Shown here one piece after another: positions 1 to 5,079 of a stretch of DNA of 7,649 nt (its first letter is position 1; every line of letters starts with the position of its first letter). Source of the DNA: Actinomycetota bacterium (lineage in GTDB: Bacteria > Actinomycetota > Thermoleophilia > Gaiellales > Gaiellaceae); assembly GCA_013821525.1 (NCBI GenBank), contig JACDGR010000154.1, positions 1-7,649 of the forward strand, written 5' to 3'. Both the position numbers and the translations under genes were made by a program. The notes under the pieces are model-generated. The model was not told where the DNA came from. It ran no database searches and was given only the letters and a program-made list of their open reading frames with translations.

Positions 1-12
1 GTGCTGACGTGA
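1..12 (+). CDS. 3' end of an upstream gene, possibly a PadR-type regulator (partial)
   Basis: Frame 1 reads Val-Leu-Thr and then a TGA stop at 10-12. The last bases overlap the GTG start at 9 as GTGA, the classic 4-base stop/start overlap of translationally coupled genes. That arrangement is the only sequence evidence for a gene here. The PadR suggestion rests on family knowledge: membrane proteins with a HAAS-like N-terminus, like the next gene, commonly follow a PadR regulator. Three codons cannot identify the product. Confidence 0.4.
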   Translation: MLT

Positions 13-797
13 GCTACCTCGACGAGCTCGAGCGGGCGCTCAGGGCGGCAGGGGTGCCGCGCACGCGGCGCGCTCGGATCCTGCTCGAGTTCTCCGACCA
101 CCTCGTTTGCGACCCCAGGGCAGAGCTCGGCTCGCCGCAGCTCGTTGCAGAGCGGTTTGCGGCCGAGCTGCGTCTCGTTTCGACAAGGCAGGCTCGGCTG
201 GTTGCGTTCTGTGCGCTCGCGTTGACCGCAGGGTCGCTCACAGTGACCGGGGGGCGCCCGGGTGGCATCGTCTACGCCGTCGCGAGCGTCGCGATCGTGC
301 TCGGTGGGCAGGTAGCGCTGGTCTGCGGCGTGCTCGCGCTGCTGCCCTCGTTGCGCCGGCCCGGTGACGCCGGAGCAGCTGTCGTCGTGCAACGCCGCGT
401 CGGTACGGCGCTGGCCGCGGGTGGCGCCGTCGTCCTCGCGCAGTCCGTACAGGCAGCCAGCGAGGCGGGTTCGCTCTCGGCGTGGCGCACGGCGGCCGCG
501 TTCGCCGCACCCGCTCTCTCGTCCGTTGCGCTCCTGCTGGCCCGGCGCCGGCTGCGAGGCGCCGAGCGGCTGACGCAGATCGCCGCGCCCGACTGGTCGT
601 GGCCGACCCCCGTGCTCGCGTCGATCGGGATCGGGGCGACGGCACTGATGGCGGCCGGCAGCACGTGGACGGAGCACTCGGCCTTCGAGGGGCTGACGCG
701 TGGAGCCGTCGAAGGGTTGGCGATCGCCTTGTGCCTCGCGGGCCTCGGCCGCCGGCTCGGCCTGCGCGCGGCGAGCGACCGTCAGCTCGCGGTGTAG
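9..797 (+). CDS. Six-helix integral membrane protein with HAAS-like N-terminal domain
   Basis: A 262-residue protein starting with GTG inside a GTGA overlap with the preceding stop, so it is probably translated by coupling from the upstream gene. Residues 1-55 are soluble and helical (YLDELERAL near the start, then a second charged helix ending ERFAAEL), which resembles the HAAS signalling domain found in membrane proteins paired with PadR regulators. About six hydrophobic segments follow, at roughly 64-79, 86-112, 131-148, 163-178, 201-217 and 232-247. No catalytic motif is visible. If the comparison holds, the protein would sense or relay a membrane or envelope signal together with its upstream partner; that is inference. 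The gene ends convergently with the DUF4232 gene and overlaps it by 16 bp. It is certain as a membrane protein and only tentative as a HAAS protein. Confidence 0.8.
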   Translation: MSYLDELERALRAAGVPRTRRARILLEFSDHLVCDPRAELGSPQLVAERFAAELRLVSTRQARLVAFCALALTAGSLTVTGGRPGGIVYAVASVAIVLGGQVALVCGVLALLPSLRRPGDAGAAVVVQRRVGTALAAGGAVVLAQSVQAASEAGSLSAWRTAAAFAAPALSSVALLLARRRLRGAERLTQIAAPDWSWPTPVLASIGIGATALMAAGSTWTEHSAFEGLTRGAVEGLAIALCLAGLGRRLGLRAASDRQLAV

Positions 798-1312
798 ACC
801 GAGAACGAGAGCCGGCCGTGCTCGCACACGGGTGTGCGCGGCCGGATCAGCACGCTCGTCGACCCACCGCCGTTCGGGGTCACGACGAGGCGGTAGGCGG
901 TCGGCTCGCAGGGGCCGGTGTGTCCCTCGCCTGGCCCGGGTACATCGGGGGAGAAGCGCGCCGTCGCGGTCGCCGACCGGCCGGGCTCGAGGGTGACGAG
1001 CATCGCAGTCGCCTGACCGGGGTGCGCGGAGCGGACGTTCGTTGGGAGCTTCTTGCCGTAACGGCCGCGCAAGCTGACGACCGGCAACCCGGTCAGCGTG
1101 CACGCAGACGCGCCGTGATTCTTCAGCCGCAGCGCGTAGACGATGTTCCCGGCCCCGGCGCTGCCGGGCACGGCGGAAAACGAGCCGGAGACCTGCTTCC
1201 CGGGGCAGAACACGATCGACGGACGGCTGGAGGCGTGCTGGGCGAGCAAGCCGCAGACGGCCGCGGCGATCGAGCTGAGGAGCAGTGTGCGCACGCTCCT
1301 CAGTTCAATCAC
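782..1312 (-). CDS. Secreted DUF4232 domain-containing protein
   Basis: A 176-residue protein with an N-terminal signal peptide: a short charged region with Arg5 and Arg8, then a hydrophobic core at about 9-24, with cleavage likely near 24-28. The mature part is a beta-rich domain with the DUF4232 pattern: CPG near residue 36, an N-x-G-x-x-x-C-T-L-x-G-L-P stretch around 65-77, and a proline/glycine-rich C-terminus. Four cysteines (36, 71, 135, 163) could form two disulfides, as expected for an exported domain. Cys20 lies in the hydrophobic core, but the residues before it do not make a good lipobox. DUF4232 proteins are common in actinobacteria and their function is unknown. The start is uncertain: GTG at 1312 has no clear ribosome binding site, and a GTG at 1294 (Val7) would also leave a good signal peptide. 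The gene lies 38 bp downstream of the helicase on the same strand, so co-transcription is possible. Confidence 0.8.
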   Translation of the reverse strand: MIELRSVRTLLLSSIAAAVCGLLAQHASSRPSIVFCPGKQVSGSFSAVPGSAGAGNIVYALRLKNHGASACTLTGLPVVSLRGRYGKKLPTNVRSAHPGQATAMLVTLEPGRSATATARFSPDVPGPGEGHTGPCEPTAYRLVVTPNGGGSTSVLIRPRTPVCEHGRLSFSVYTAS

Positions 1313-1350
1313 CGCGACCCGCGGAAGTCAACCGGTAGCTCTGAATGCGT

Positions 1351-2538
1351 TCAGCGCGGCCGGCGGCGCTGGCGGTTGTAGCTGCGCCCTTGGCGCTTCT
1401 CCTGCGGCTTGGCCGTCGGAGTTCCACGCATGCCCGAGGCGGCGAAGCTATCGCCGTGTCCGAGGGCGCCTGCCATCTTCGAGACGTCGCCCTGCTGCTC
1501 TGGGAGCACAAGCGTGAGCCCCGTGCCGCTGCGACCAGCGCGACCTGTGCGGCCGACGCGATGGACGTAGTCCTCGTGGCCGTGCGGCGGGTCGAAGTTG
1601 ATCACGTGGGTGATGTCGTCGATGTCCAGGCCGCGTGCAGCCACATCGGTTGCGACGAGCGTCGAGACCTTGCCGGACTCGAAGCGCGCCAGCGAGCGCT
1701 CCCGCTGGTTCTGCGACATGTTCCCGTGCATCGCCGCCGCGTGTACGTCGAGCCGGGCGAGCTTCTTGACGAGCTTGTCGGCCCCGTGCTTCGTGCGCAC
1801 GAAGACGAGAGCGAGGCCGCGCTCGGCGTTCAGGTGCTCGACCAGGCGCTCCAGCTTGTCGGCGACCGTGACCGGCAGGAAGTGGTGCTCGATCTCTCCC
1901 GTCTTGCGCTCGGTCGGCAGCTCGGCGCGGAAGCGCGCGGCGTCGTTCGTGTAATTGCGGGCGAGCTCTGCGACGGCGCCGTCGAGCGTCGCCGAGAAGA
2001 GCATCGTCTGACGATTCTTCGGCACCTTCGAGAGGATCTTGTTCACCTGCGGCTGGAAGCCCATGTCGAGCATCCGGTCTGCCTCGTCGAGGACGAGCAC
2101 CCGCACGTTGTCGAGCGAGACCATCCGCCGCTCGAGCAGGTCGTTGAGCCGGCCGGGGGTAGCGATCAAGATGTTGGCCGAGCGGGCGTTCTTCGCCTGC
2201 ATGCTGACCGAGGTGCCGCCGTAGACCGCCGTCACCTTCAGGCCCTTGACGGCCGTCAGCGGGCGGATGTCCGCGGCGACCTGGGTCGCGAGCTCGCGGG
2301 TCGGAACGAGCACGAGTGCCGCGGGACGGCCGCTCTGTGCGCTCGTCCGCTCGACGAGCGGAATCCCGAAGGCGAGGGTCTTGCCCGAGCCCGTCGGAGA
2401 CTCTGTGAGCACGTCGCGGCCTGCGAGGGCGTCCGGCAGCACGAGCTCCTGGACGGCGAAGGGACTGTGGATCTTCAGCTGGGCGAGTGCGCGCACGAGC
2501 GGCGCGCTGACACCCAGCGACTGGAACGTCTGTGACAT
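1351..2538 (-). CDS. DEAD-box ATP-dependent RNA helicase (RhlE-like)
   Basis: A 395-residue cytoplasmic enzyme that uses ATP to unwind short RNA duplexes, with typical roles in ribosome assembly, mRNA turnover and cold adaptation. All core motifs are present: Q motif around Phe5 to Gln30 (FAVQ rather than the usual PTPIQ), Walker A SPTGSGKT 47-54, PTRELA 79-84, GG 107-108, TPGR 127-130, DEAD 151-154, SAT 182-184, LVFVRTK in motif IV at 244-250, VATDVAARGLDI 295-306 and HRVGRTGR 326-333. A basic, disordered tail (about 375-395, rich in Arg, Lys and Gln) probably binds RNA. The frame is open further upstream to 2655, but ATG 2538 is chosen because AAAGGAG lies 9 bases before it and the protein then starts right at the Q-motif region. 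The leader is structured (see separate entries). The exact subfamily (RhlE, DeaD or CsdA) cannot be fixed by eye; the short tail without a large C-terminal domain favours RhlE. Confidence 0.97.
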   Translation of the reverse strand: MSQTFQSLGVSAPLVRALAQLKIHSPFAVQELVLPDALAGRDVLTESPTGSGKTLAFGIPLVERTSAQSGRPAALVLVPTRELATQVAADIRPLTAVKGLKVTAVYGGTSVSMQAKNARSANILIATPGRLNDLLERRMVSLDNVRVLVLDEADRMLDMGFQPQVNKILSKVPKNRQTMLFSATLDGAVAELARNYTNDAARFRAELPTERKTGEIEHHFLPVTVADKLERLVEHLNAERGLALVFVRTKHGADKLVKKLARLDVHAAAMHGNMSQNQRERSLARFESGKVSTLVATDVAARGLDIDDITHVINFDPPHGHEDYVHRVGRTGRAGRSGTGLTLVLPEQQGDVSKMAGALGHGDSFAASGMRGTPTAKPQEKRQGRSYNRQRRRPR

Positions 2539-2547
2539 TGAGTTCGA

Positions 2548-2554
2548 CTCCTTT
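2548..2554 (-). promoter_or_regulatory. Ribosome binding site of the DEAD-box helicase
   Basis: The minus strand reads AAAGGAG, a near-perfect Shine-Dalgarno sequence, with 9 bases to the ATG at 2538. It decides the start, because the frame continues upstream without a stop to 2655. It is the strongest ribosome binding site in the window, and its AGGAG core is complementary to the CUCCU repeats in the leader at 2596-2603. Confidence 0.85.
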
Positions 2555-2560
2555 GTAGAG

Positions 2561-2596
2561 CAAGGGATTCGAGATGCAGAGACTCGAATCGCCTTA
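2561..2596 (-). promoter_or_regulatory. Long hairpin in the helicase leader with a flanking anti-Shine-Dalgarno run
   Basis: On the minus strand, GATTCGAG (2590-2583) pairs perfectly with CTCGAATC (2573-2566) around a 9-base loop. The stem extends outward past one bulged C (2591): TAAGG (2596-2592) pairs with CCTTG (2565-2561), counting one U-G pair, giving about 13 pairs in total. Immediately 5' of the stem lies TTCCTCCTCCT (2606-2596), whose CUCCU can pair in two registers with the AGGAG of the ribosome binding site just 3' of the stem. The helix could therefore bring a masking sequence next to the ribosome binding site. The complementarity is seen directly; folding and regulation are inference. 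Confidence 0.5.
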
Positions 2597-2622
2597 GGAG
2601 GAGGAACGAGAAGCCAGATCTC

Positions 2623-2646
2623 ACGGAGGCCCGACTGGCCTTCCGT
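2623..2646 (-). promoter_or_regulatory. 5'-proximal hairpin of the helicase leader
   Basis: On the minus strand ACGGAAGGCC (2646-2637) pairs with GGCCTCCGT (2631-2623), nine pairs with one bulged A, around the 5-base loop AGTCG. If the -10 element at 2659-2654 is used, transcription would start near 2647, so this hairpin would sit at the very 5' end of the mRNA. In that position it could protect against 5'-end decay or form part of a regulatory leader. It is not followed by a T run, so it does not look like a terminator. Confidence 0.45.
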
Positions 2647-2653
2647 CCGCGGC

Positions 2654-2672
2654 AAGGTAGCACCGCTACCCT
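2654..2672. promoter_or_regulatory. Divergent overlapping promoter elements in a palindrome
   Basis: GGTAGC (2656-2661) and GCTACC (2665-2670) form an inverted repeat with a 3-base spacer. The repeat creates a -10-like TACCCT on the plus strand (2667-2672), ending 8 bases before the hydrolase ATG at 2681, and a TACCTT on the minus strand (2659-2654) facing the helicase. The plus element has the leaderless spacing. Neither strand shows a good -35 box. It may be a pair of back-to-back extended -10 promoters, or a regulator site over both. Confidence 0.4.
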
Positions 2673-2680
2673 CGGCCGCG

Positions 2681-3319
2681 ATGACTTCCCTCGCGACCGG
2701 AGCCGAAATGCGCCTGCAAGGGCCGATAAACGGCCCCGCGGTCGTCTGCCTGAACGGCGGTCAGCGCGCCGCGGTCGAGGGAACCTGGAGCGCGACGCTC
2801 GAGTGGCTCGTCGGGCAGCTCGCTCCTCGTTTTCCACAGCTCCGCTTCGCCGAGGTTCGCTACCGCATCAAGTCCTGGCAGAAGCTACCCGACTGCATCG
2901 AGGACGCCAGGGCGGCGATCAGAGCGGTCGGTGCGGAGCGCACGCTGCTGATCGGCTTCTCGATGGGCGGCGCCGTCTCGTCGGTCGCCGCCGACGAGCC
3001 GTCCGTCGAAGGCCTCCTCGGCCTGGCGCCCTGGTTTCCGGAGCGGCTTTCGCTCGAGGCGCTGGCGGGGAAGCGCCTACGTGTGCTGCACGGGTCGCTC
3101 GACCGGGCGCTGCCCGGGGTGCCCGGCGTCTCACCGGAGCTCTCCCGGCGGGGCTTCGACCGCGCAGTCGCTCTCGGTGCGCACGGTGAGTACACGCTGA
3201 TCCCGGGAGGCGTGCACGGCCTGGCGTTGCGCGCACCGTGGGGCCGTACGCTGCCGCTCCCGCGCGCCGCGCGCTGGTCGGAGCTCGCAGCGGCCGAGGT
3301 CGAGCGCTTCGCGGGTTGA
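2681..3319 (+). CDS. Small alpha/beta-hydrolase fold protein (dienelactone-hydrolase-like esterase)
   Basis: A 212-residue cytoplasmic protein without a signal peptide. The catalytic triad can be read: nucleophile Ser94 in the elbow GFSMGG (92-97), acid Asp141 in HGSLDRALPG (137-146), and His179 in GGVHGLALR (176-184). The first strand is at 20-24 (AVVCL), followed by the probable oxyanion-hole loop NGGQ at 25-28. The length fits compact hydrolases of the dienelactone hydrolase/carboxylesterase type without a lid domain. The substrate cannot be told from sequence. ATG 2681 is preferred because a TACCCT element ends 8 bases before it, which suits leaderless transcription; ATG 2708 (Met10) is an alternative that would still keep the whole fold. 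The frame is open upstream to 2246, but that part lies antisense to the helicase and is not protein-like. The small gene at 3333 follows after 13 bp. Confidence 0.85.
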   Translation: MTSLATGAEMRLQGPINGPAVVCLNGGQRAAVEGTWSATLEWLVGQLAPRFPQLRFAEVRYRIKSWQKLPDCIEDARAAIRAVGAERTLLIGFSMGGAVSSVAADEPSVEGLLGLAPWFPERLSLEALAGKRLRVLHGSLDRALPGVPGVSPELSRRGFDRAVALGAHGEYTLIPGGVHGLALRAPWGRTLPLPRAARWSELAAAEVERFAG

Positions 3320-3325
3320 TACCGT
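3320..3325 (+). promoter_or_regulatory. Putative -10 element of a leaderless promoter
   Basis: TACCGT directly follows the TGA stop of the hydrolase gene and is followed by 7 bases and then GTG at 3333. There is no Shine-Dalgarno sequence before that GTG. The spacing matches the leaderless pattern, with transcription starting at or next to the start codon. No clear -35 box is seen, so the call rests on spacing and on similar arrangements at 2667 and 4105. Confidence 0.4.
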
Positions 3326-3332
3326 GCGGGCC

Positions 3333-3605
3333 GTGACGCCGCCCGCAACCTCGAATAAGTGGGTGGTTGGTGAGACTCGCGCGGTCGATCCGACCCCGGG
3401 AGCCGACTGCGACGCGTCCTATCTCGTGACGCTGACACGAGGTGAGAGCAAGGTGCGGTCGATGGTCGAGTTCGTGGCTCCCGCCGCGGTTGCGTCGATC
3501 GGTTACGCCCGCGAGGTGCTCGCGCCGTTTCTCGCGGACGACGAGTTGCCGCGCCGGCTGATCGTCTCCCGGGACGGCAGCGTCCGGGTCGTCGATCCCG
3601 CCTGA
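3333..3605 (+). CDS. Small hypothetical protein, 90 residues
   Basis: I do not recognise a family. The protein is soluble, with no signal peptide or membrane helix. It has a beta-rich first part (KWVVGETRAVD, then SYLVTLTRG), a central helical stretch (about residues 45-70, containing VEFVAPAAVASIGYAREVLA) and a short C-terminal strand pair (RRLIVSRDGSVRVVD). Strand-helix-strand order and good codon use support a real gene. GTG 3333 is chosen over the in-frame GTG at 3324 because TACCGT at 3320-3325 is placed correctly for leaderless initiation at 3333 and would overlap the earlier start. It lies 13 bp after the hydrolase and could also be read through from it. No function is proposed. Confidence 0.65.
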   Translation: MTPPATSNKWVVGETRAVDPTPGADCDASYLVTLTRGESKVRSMVEFVAPAAVASIGYAREVLAPFLADDELPRRLIVSRDGSVRVVDPA

Positions 3606-3658
3606 TCCCGCGCGCGATCTCAAGGCCTGCCATGCTGGGCGCTCGCAACAGAGAGGCG

Positions 3659-3752
3659 GTGCGCTTTCAGCATTCTTCTGCTCATCCTGATCATCGTCGT
3701 GATCGTTCTGCTGGTCGGCGGCTTCGGCGCGCGCGGCCGTAGAGGGAGATAG
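3659..3752 (+). pseudogene. Possible micro-gene for a one-helix hydrophobic peptide, frame-disrupted or with a non-standard start
   Basis: From 3666 to a TAG at 3750-3752 one frame encodes Phe-Ser-Ile, then a run of Leu, Ile and Val (residues from codons 3672-3716), then GGFGARGRRGR. This is a convincing single membrane helix with a positively charged end, the pattern of bacterial micro-membrane proteins. That frame has no ATG, GTG or TTG upstream. A GTG with GAGAGG just before it lies at 3659, one base out of frame; removing one T from the CTTTC at 3664-3668 would give Met-Arg-Phe-Ser-Ile-Leu and join the two. It may therefore be a frameshifted gene, a sequencing error in a T run, or a peptide starting at ATT 3672. 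The strong hairpin just downstream suits the end of a transcript. Confidence 0.4.
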
Positions 3753-3758
3753 ATGATC

Positions 3759-3790
3759 GAGGGCGACGGCCGTTCGCGGTCGTCGCCCTC
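3759..3790 (+). terminator. Strong hairpin, likely transcription terminator without a clear T run
   Basis: GAGGGCGACG (3759-3768) pairs perfectly with CGTCGCCCTC (3781-3790). The stem continues inward by a G-U pair and two G-C pairs, leaving a 6-base loop (GTTCGC). It lies 6 bp after the TAG of the hydrophobic micro-frame and before the next promoter. The following bases (CCATTCC) are not a T tract, so by strict rules this is a GC-rich hairpin of the kind often placed after actinobacterial genes. Being nearly symmetric, it could act on either strand, although no minus-strand gene ends here. Confidence 0.55.
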
Positions 3791-3815
3791 CCATTCCGCG
3801 GCCAAACAGGGCGAG

Positions 3816-3845
3816 TTGGCAATTGGGGGTGGAACGCGTTAGCTT
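3816..3845 (+). promoter_or_regulatory. Putative promoter for the small gene at 3849-4100
   Basis: TTGGCA (3816-3821), one base off the TTGACA consensus, is followed after 18 bases by TAGCTT (3840-3845), which fits TAnnnT. This is the best -35/-10 pair in the window. Transcription would begin at about 3852, which argues that the downstream gene does not start at GTG 3849 but at TTG 3864 or GTG 3891. Confidence 0.5.
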
Positions 3846-3848
3846 CTC

Positions 3849-4100
3849 GTGCGAGGACCCGACTTGAGCCTGCGGCCGAAGGGACGGGTAGTGCACGAGA
3901 GATACGACGAACTGGCGACTGCCGTCGCCGCGTGCGATCGCGAGCTTGCGATCGACTTGCTGGCAGTGATCGACGGGCTTTCGTCCGTCCAGACAAGTAA
4001 CCCGATGGTGATCCGATTGCGGCGCTTTCGTGACGCGTTGGATCGTGCTCGTACGGTGCGCGCGCAACCTCGCGCACCCGGGGAACCGCCGGCCGCGTGA
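3849..4100 (+). CDS. Small hypothetical protein, about 69-83 residues
   Basis: I do not recognise a family. The longest frame gives 83 residues, mostly helical and charged, with a helix around ERYDELATAVAACDRELAIDLLAVIDGL, a second one at VIRLRRFRDALDRARTVR, and a proline-rich end. There is no membrane segment. It could be a small two-helix regulatory or adaptor protein, but that is only a guess from composition. The start is unresolved. GTG 3849 lies almost on top of the -10 element at 3840-3845, so TTG 3864 or GTG 3891 (with GAAGGGA about 6 bases before it) is more likely to be used; the coordinates give the outer limit. It is followed by the nucleoside hydrolase after 19 bp. Confidence 0.55.
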   Translation: MRGPDLSLRPKGRVVHERYDELATAVAACDRELAIDLLAVIDGLSSVQTSNPMVIRLRRFRDALDRARTVRAQPRAPGEPPAA

Positions 4101-4104
4101 TCCG

Positions 4105-4110
4105 TAAGCT
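4105..4110 (+). promoter_or_regulatory. Putative -10 element for the nucleoside hydrolase
   Basis: TAAGCT lies 9 bases before the GTG at 4120, in the 19 bp gap after the preceding stop. No Shine-Dalgarno sequence precedes this GTG, so leaderless initiation from a promoter in the gap is plausible. There is no good -35 match. Confidence 0.3.
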
Positions 4111-4119
4111 GCGGGTCAC

Positions 4120-5079
4120 GTGAGCCGGAAGGTCATCCTCGACGTCGACACGGGCACCGACGACGCAGTCGCGATCATGTTCGCGGCGCTGCACCCCGAG
4201 CTCGACCTGATTGCAGTGACGACGGTGAATGGCAACGTGCCGGTGCACCACTGCACCGACAACTCGTTGCGCGTGCTCGACTTCATCGGACGGCGGGACG
4301 TGCCCGTCTTCGAAGGGCTCGCTCGTCCGCTCGTCCGCCTCGACTTTCCGACGCCCAAGTCGTTCCGGCGTGACTCGGCTGAGGACATGCACGGAACCGA
4401 GTTGCCGATCCCCGCGCCGACGAGCGTCAAGCAGGAGACCGGCGCCGTCGAGTTCTTGATCGAGACCCTGCTCGGTACGACCGAGCCGATCACGCTCGTG
4501 CCGGTCGGGCCGCTCAGCAACATCGCCGCGGCGCTTGCGCTCGAGCCGCGGATCGCAGACGCCGTTCACGAGGTCGTGATCATGGGCGGCGGCCATCACC
4601 TGGGCAACGAAACGGCCTCGGCCGAGTTCAACATCTGGGCCGACCCGGAGGCGGCTGACATGGTCTTCGCGGCAGGGATCGAGCGCCTGACCCTCGTGCC
4701 CCTGGACGCGACCCACAAGGCGCTCGTCACGAAAGCGGACTGCGAAGCCTTCGAGGCGCTCGACACGCCGGCGGGCACGGCAGCTGCGCGGTTCATCGGC
4801 CGTCGGGTCGACGCATACGGATCCGGGAACCGCGTTGCTGCGACGGCTGCCGCACCCGTGCACGACGCCCTCTGCACCGCGTTCCTGGTCGCGCCGGAGG
4901 TGATCGCGACCAAGCCGTGCCATGTGCGAGTCGAGACGCACGGCACGCGAACGCTCGGCCGAACGGTGATCGATACGCGGACGCACGCGCGCGAGCCGCC
5001 GAACTGCGAGGTTGCCTTCGACGCCGACGCGCGCCTCTTCGTGCGCCTGCTGAGCGAGGTCTTCGGCTCACCGATCTAG
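4120..5079 (+). CDS. Inosine/uridine-preferring type nucleoside hydrolase
   Basis: A 319-residue cytoplasmic enzyme that hydrolyses the N-glycosidic bond of ribonucleosides to free base and ribose, a salvage or catabolic step. The family signature DVDTGTDDA is at 8-16; by family knowledge Asp10 and Asp15 bind the calcium ion and Asp14 helps activate water. Other expected residues are present: Asn39 in VNGNV, His91-Gly92, GPLSN 130-134, MGG 155-157, Glu169-Phe-Asn171 (ribose contacts), the DPEA stretch from Asp175, and His249-Asp250 near the C-terminus (base protonation and calcium). Length is normal. The active site looks complete, so an active enzyme is expected, but purine versus pyrimidine preference cannot be read. 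The start is GTG 4120, right before the first strand (KVILDVD). The gene stands alone rather than in a nucleoside-transport operon, and it converges with the TetR gene, sharing the stop bases. Confidence 0.96.
   Translation: MSRKVILDVDTGTDDAVAIMFAALHPELDLIAVTTVNGNVPVHHCTDNSLRVLDFIGRRDVPVFEGLARPLVRLDFPTPKSFRRDSAEDMHGTELPIPAPTSVKQETGAVEFLIETLLGTTEPITLVPVGPLSNIAAALALEPRIADAVHEVVIMGGGHHLGNETASAEFNIWADPEAADMVFAAGIERLTLVPLDATHKALVTKADCEAFEALDTPAGTAAARFIGRRVDAYGSGNRVAATAAAPVHDALCTAFLVAPEVIATKPCHVRVETHGTRTLGRTVIDTRTHAREPPNCEVAFDADARLFVRLLSEVFGSPI

Noticed and set aside
1341..1354. Short inverted repeat CTGAA-TGCG-TTCAG at the helicase stop, as a terminator
   Set aside because: It has only five pairs, overlaps the stop codon and is not followed by a T run on the minus strand.
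482..1381. Plus-strand frame across the first membrane protein and the DUF4232 gene
   Set aside because: It overlaps two better-supported genes and has a repetitive Arg/Gly/Ala composition.
1345..2535. Long plus-strand open frame opposite the helicase
   Set aside because: It is the antisense of a gene with every DEAD-box motif; its product is low-complexity, rich in Arg, Val and His, with no family features.
2596..2604. Plus-strand AGGAGGAGG that looks like a perfect ribosome binding site
   Set aside because: No start codon follows at a usable distance on the plus strand. On the minus strand it is the pyrimidine run in the helicase leader, which is the more useful reading.
4055..4078. Eight-pair hairpin GGTGCGCG/CGCGCACC near the end of the small gene
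   Set aside because: It lies inside the coding frame, has no T run, and GC-rich repeats of this size are expected by chance in such DNA.
3691..4986. Long minus-strand frame opposite the nucleoside hydrolase
   Set aside because: The product is rich in Arg, Asp and His without structure; the plus strand carries the complete active site of a known enzyme family.
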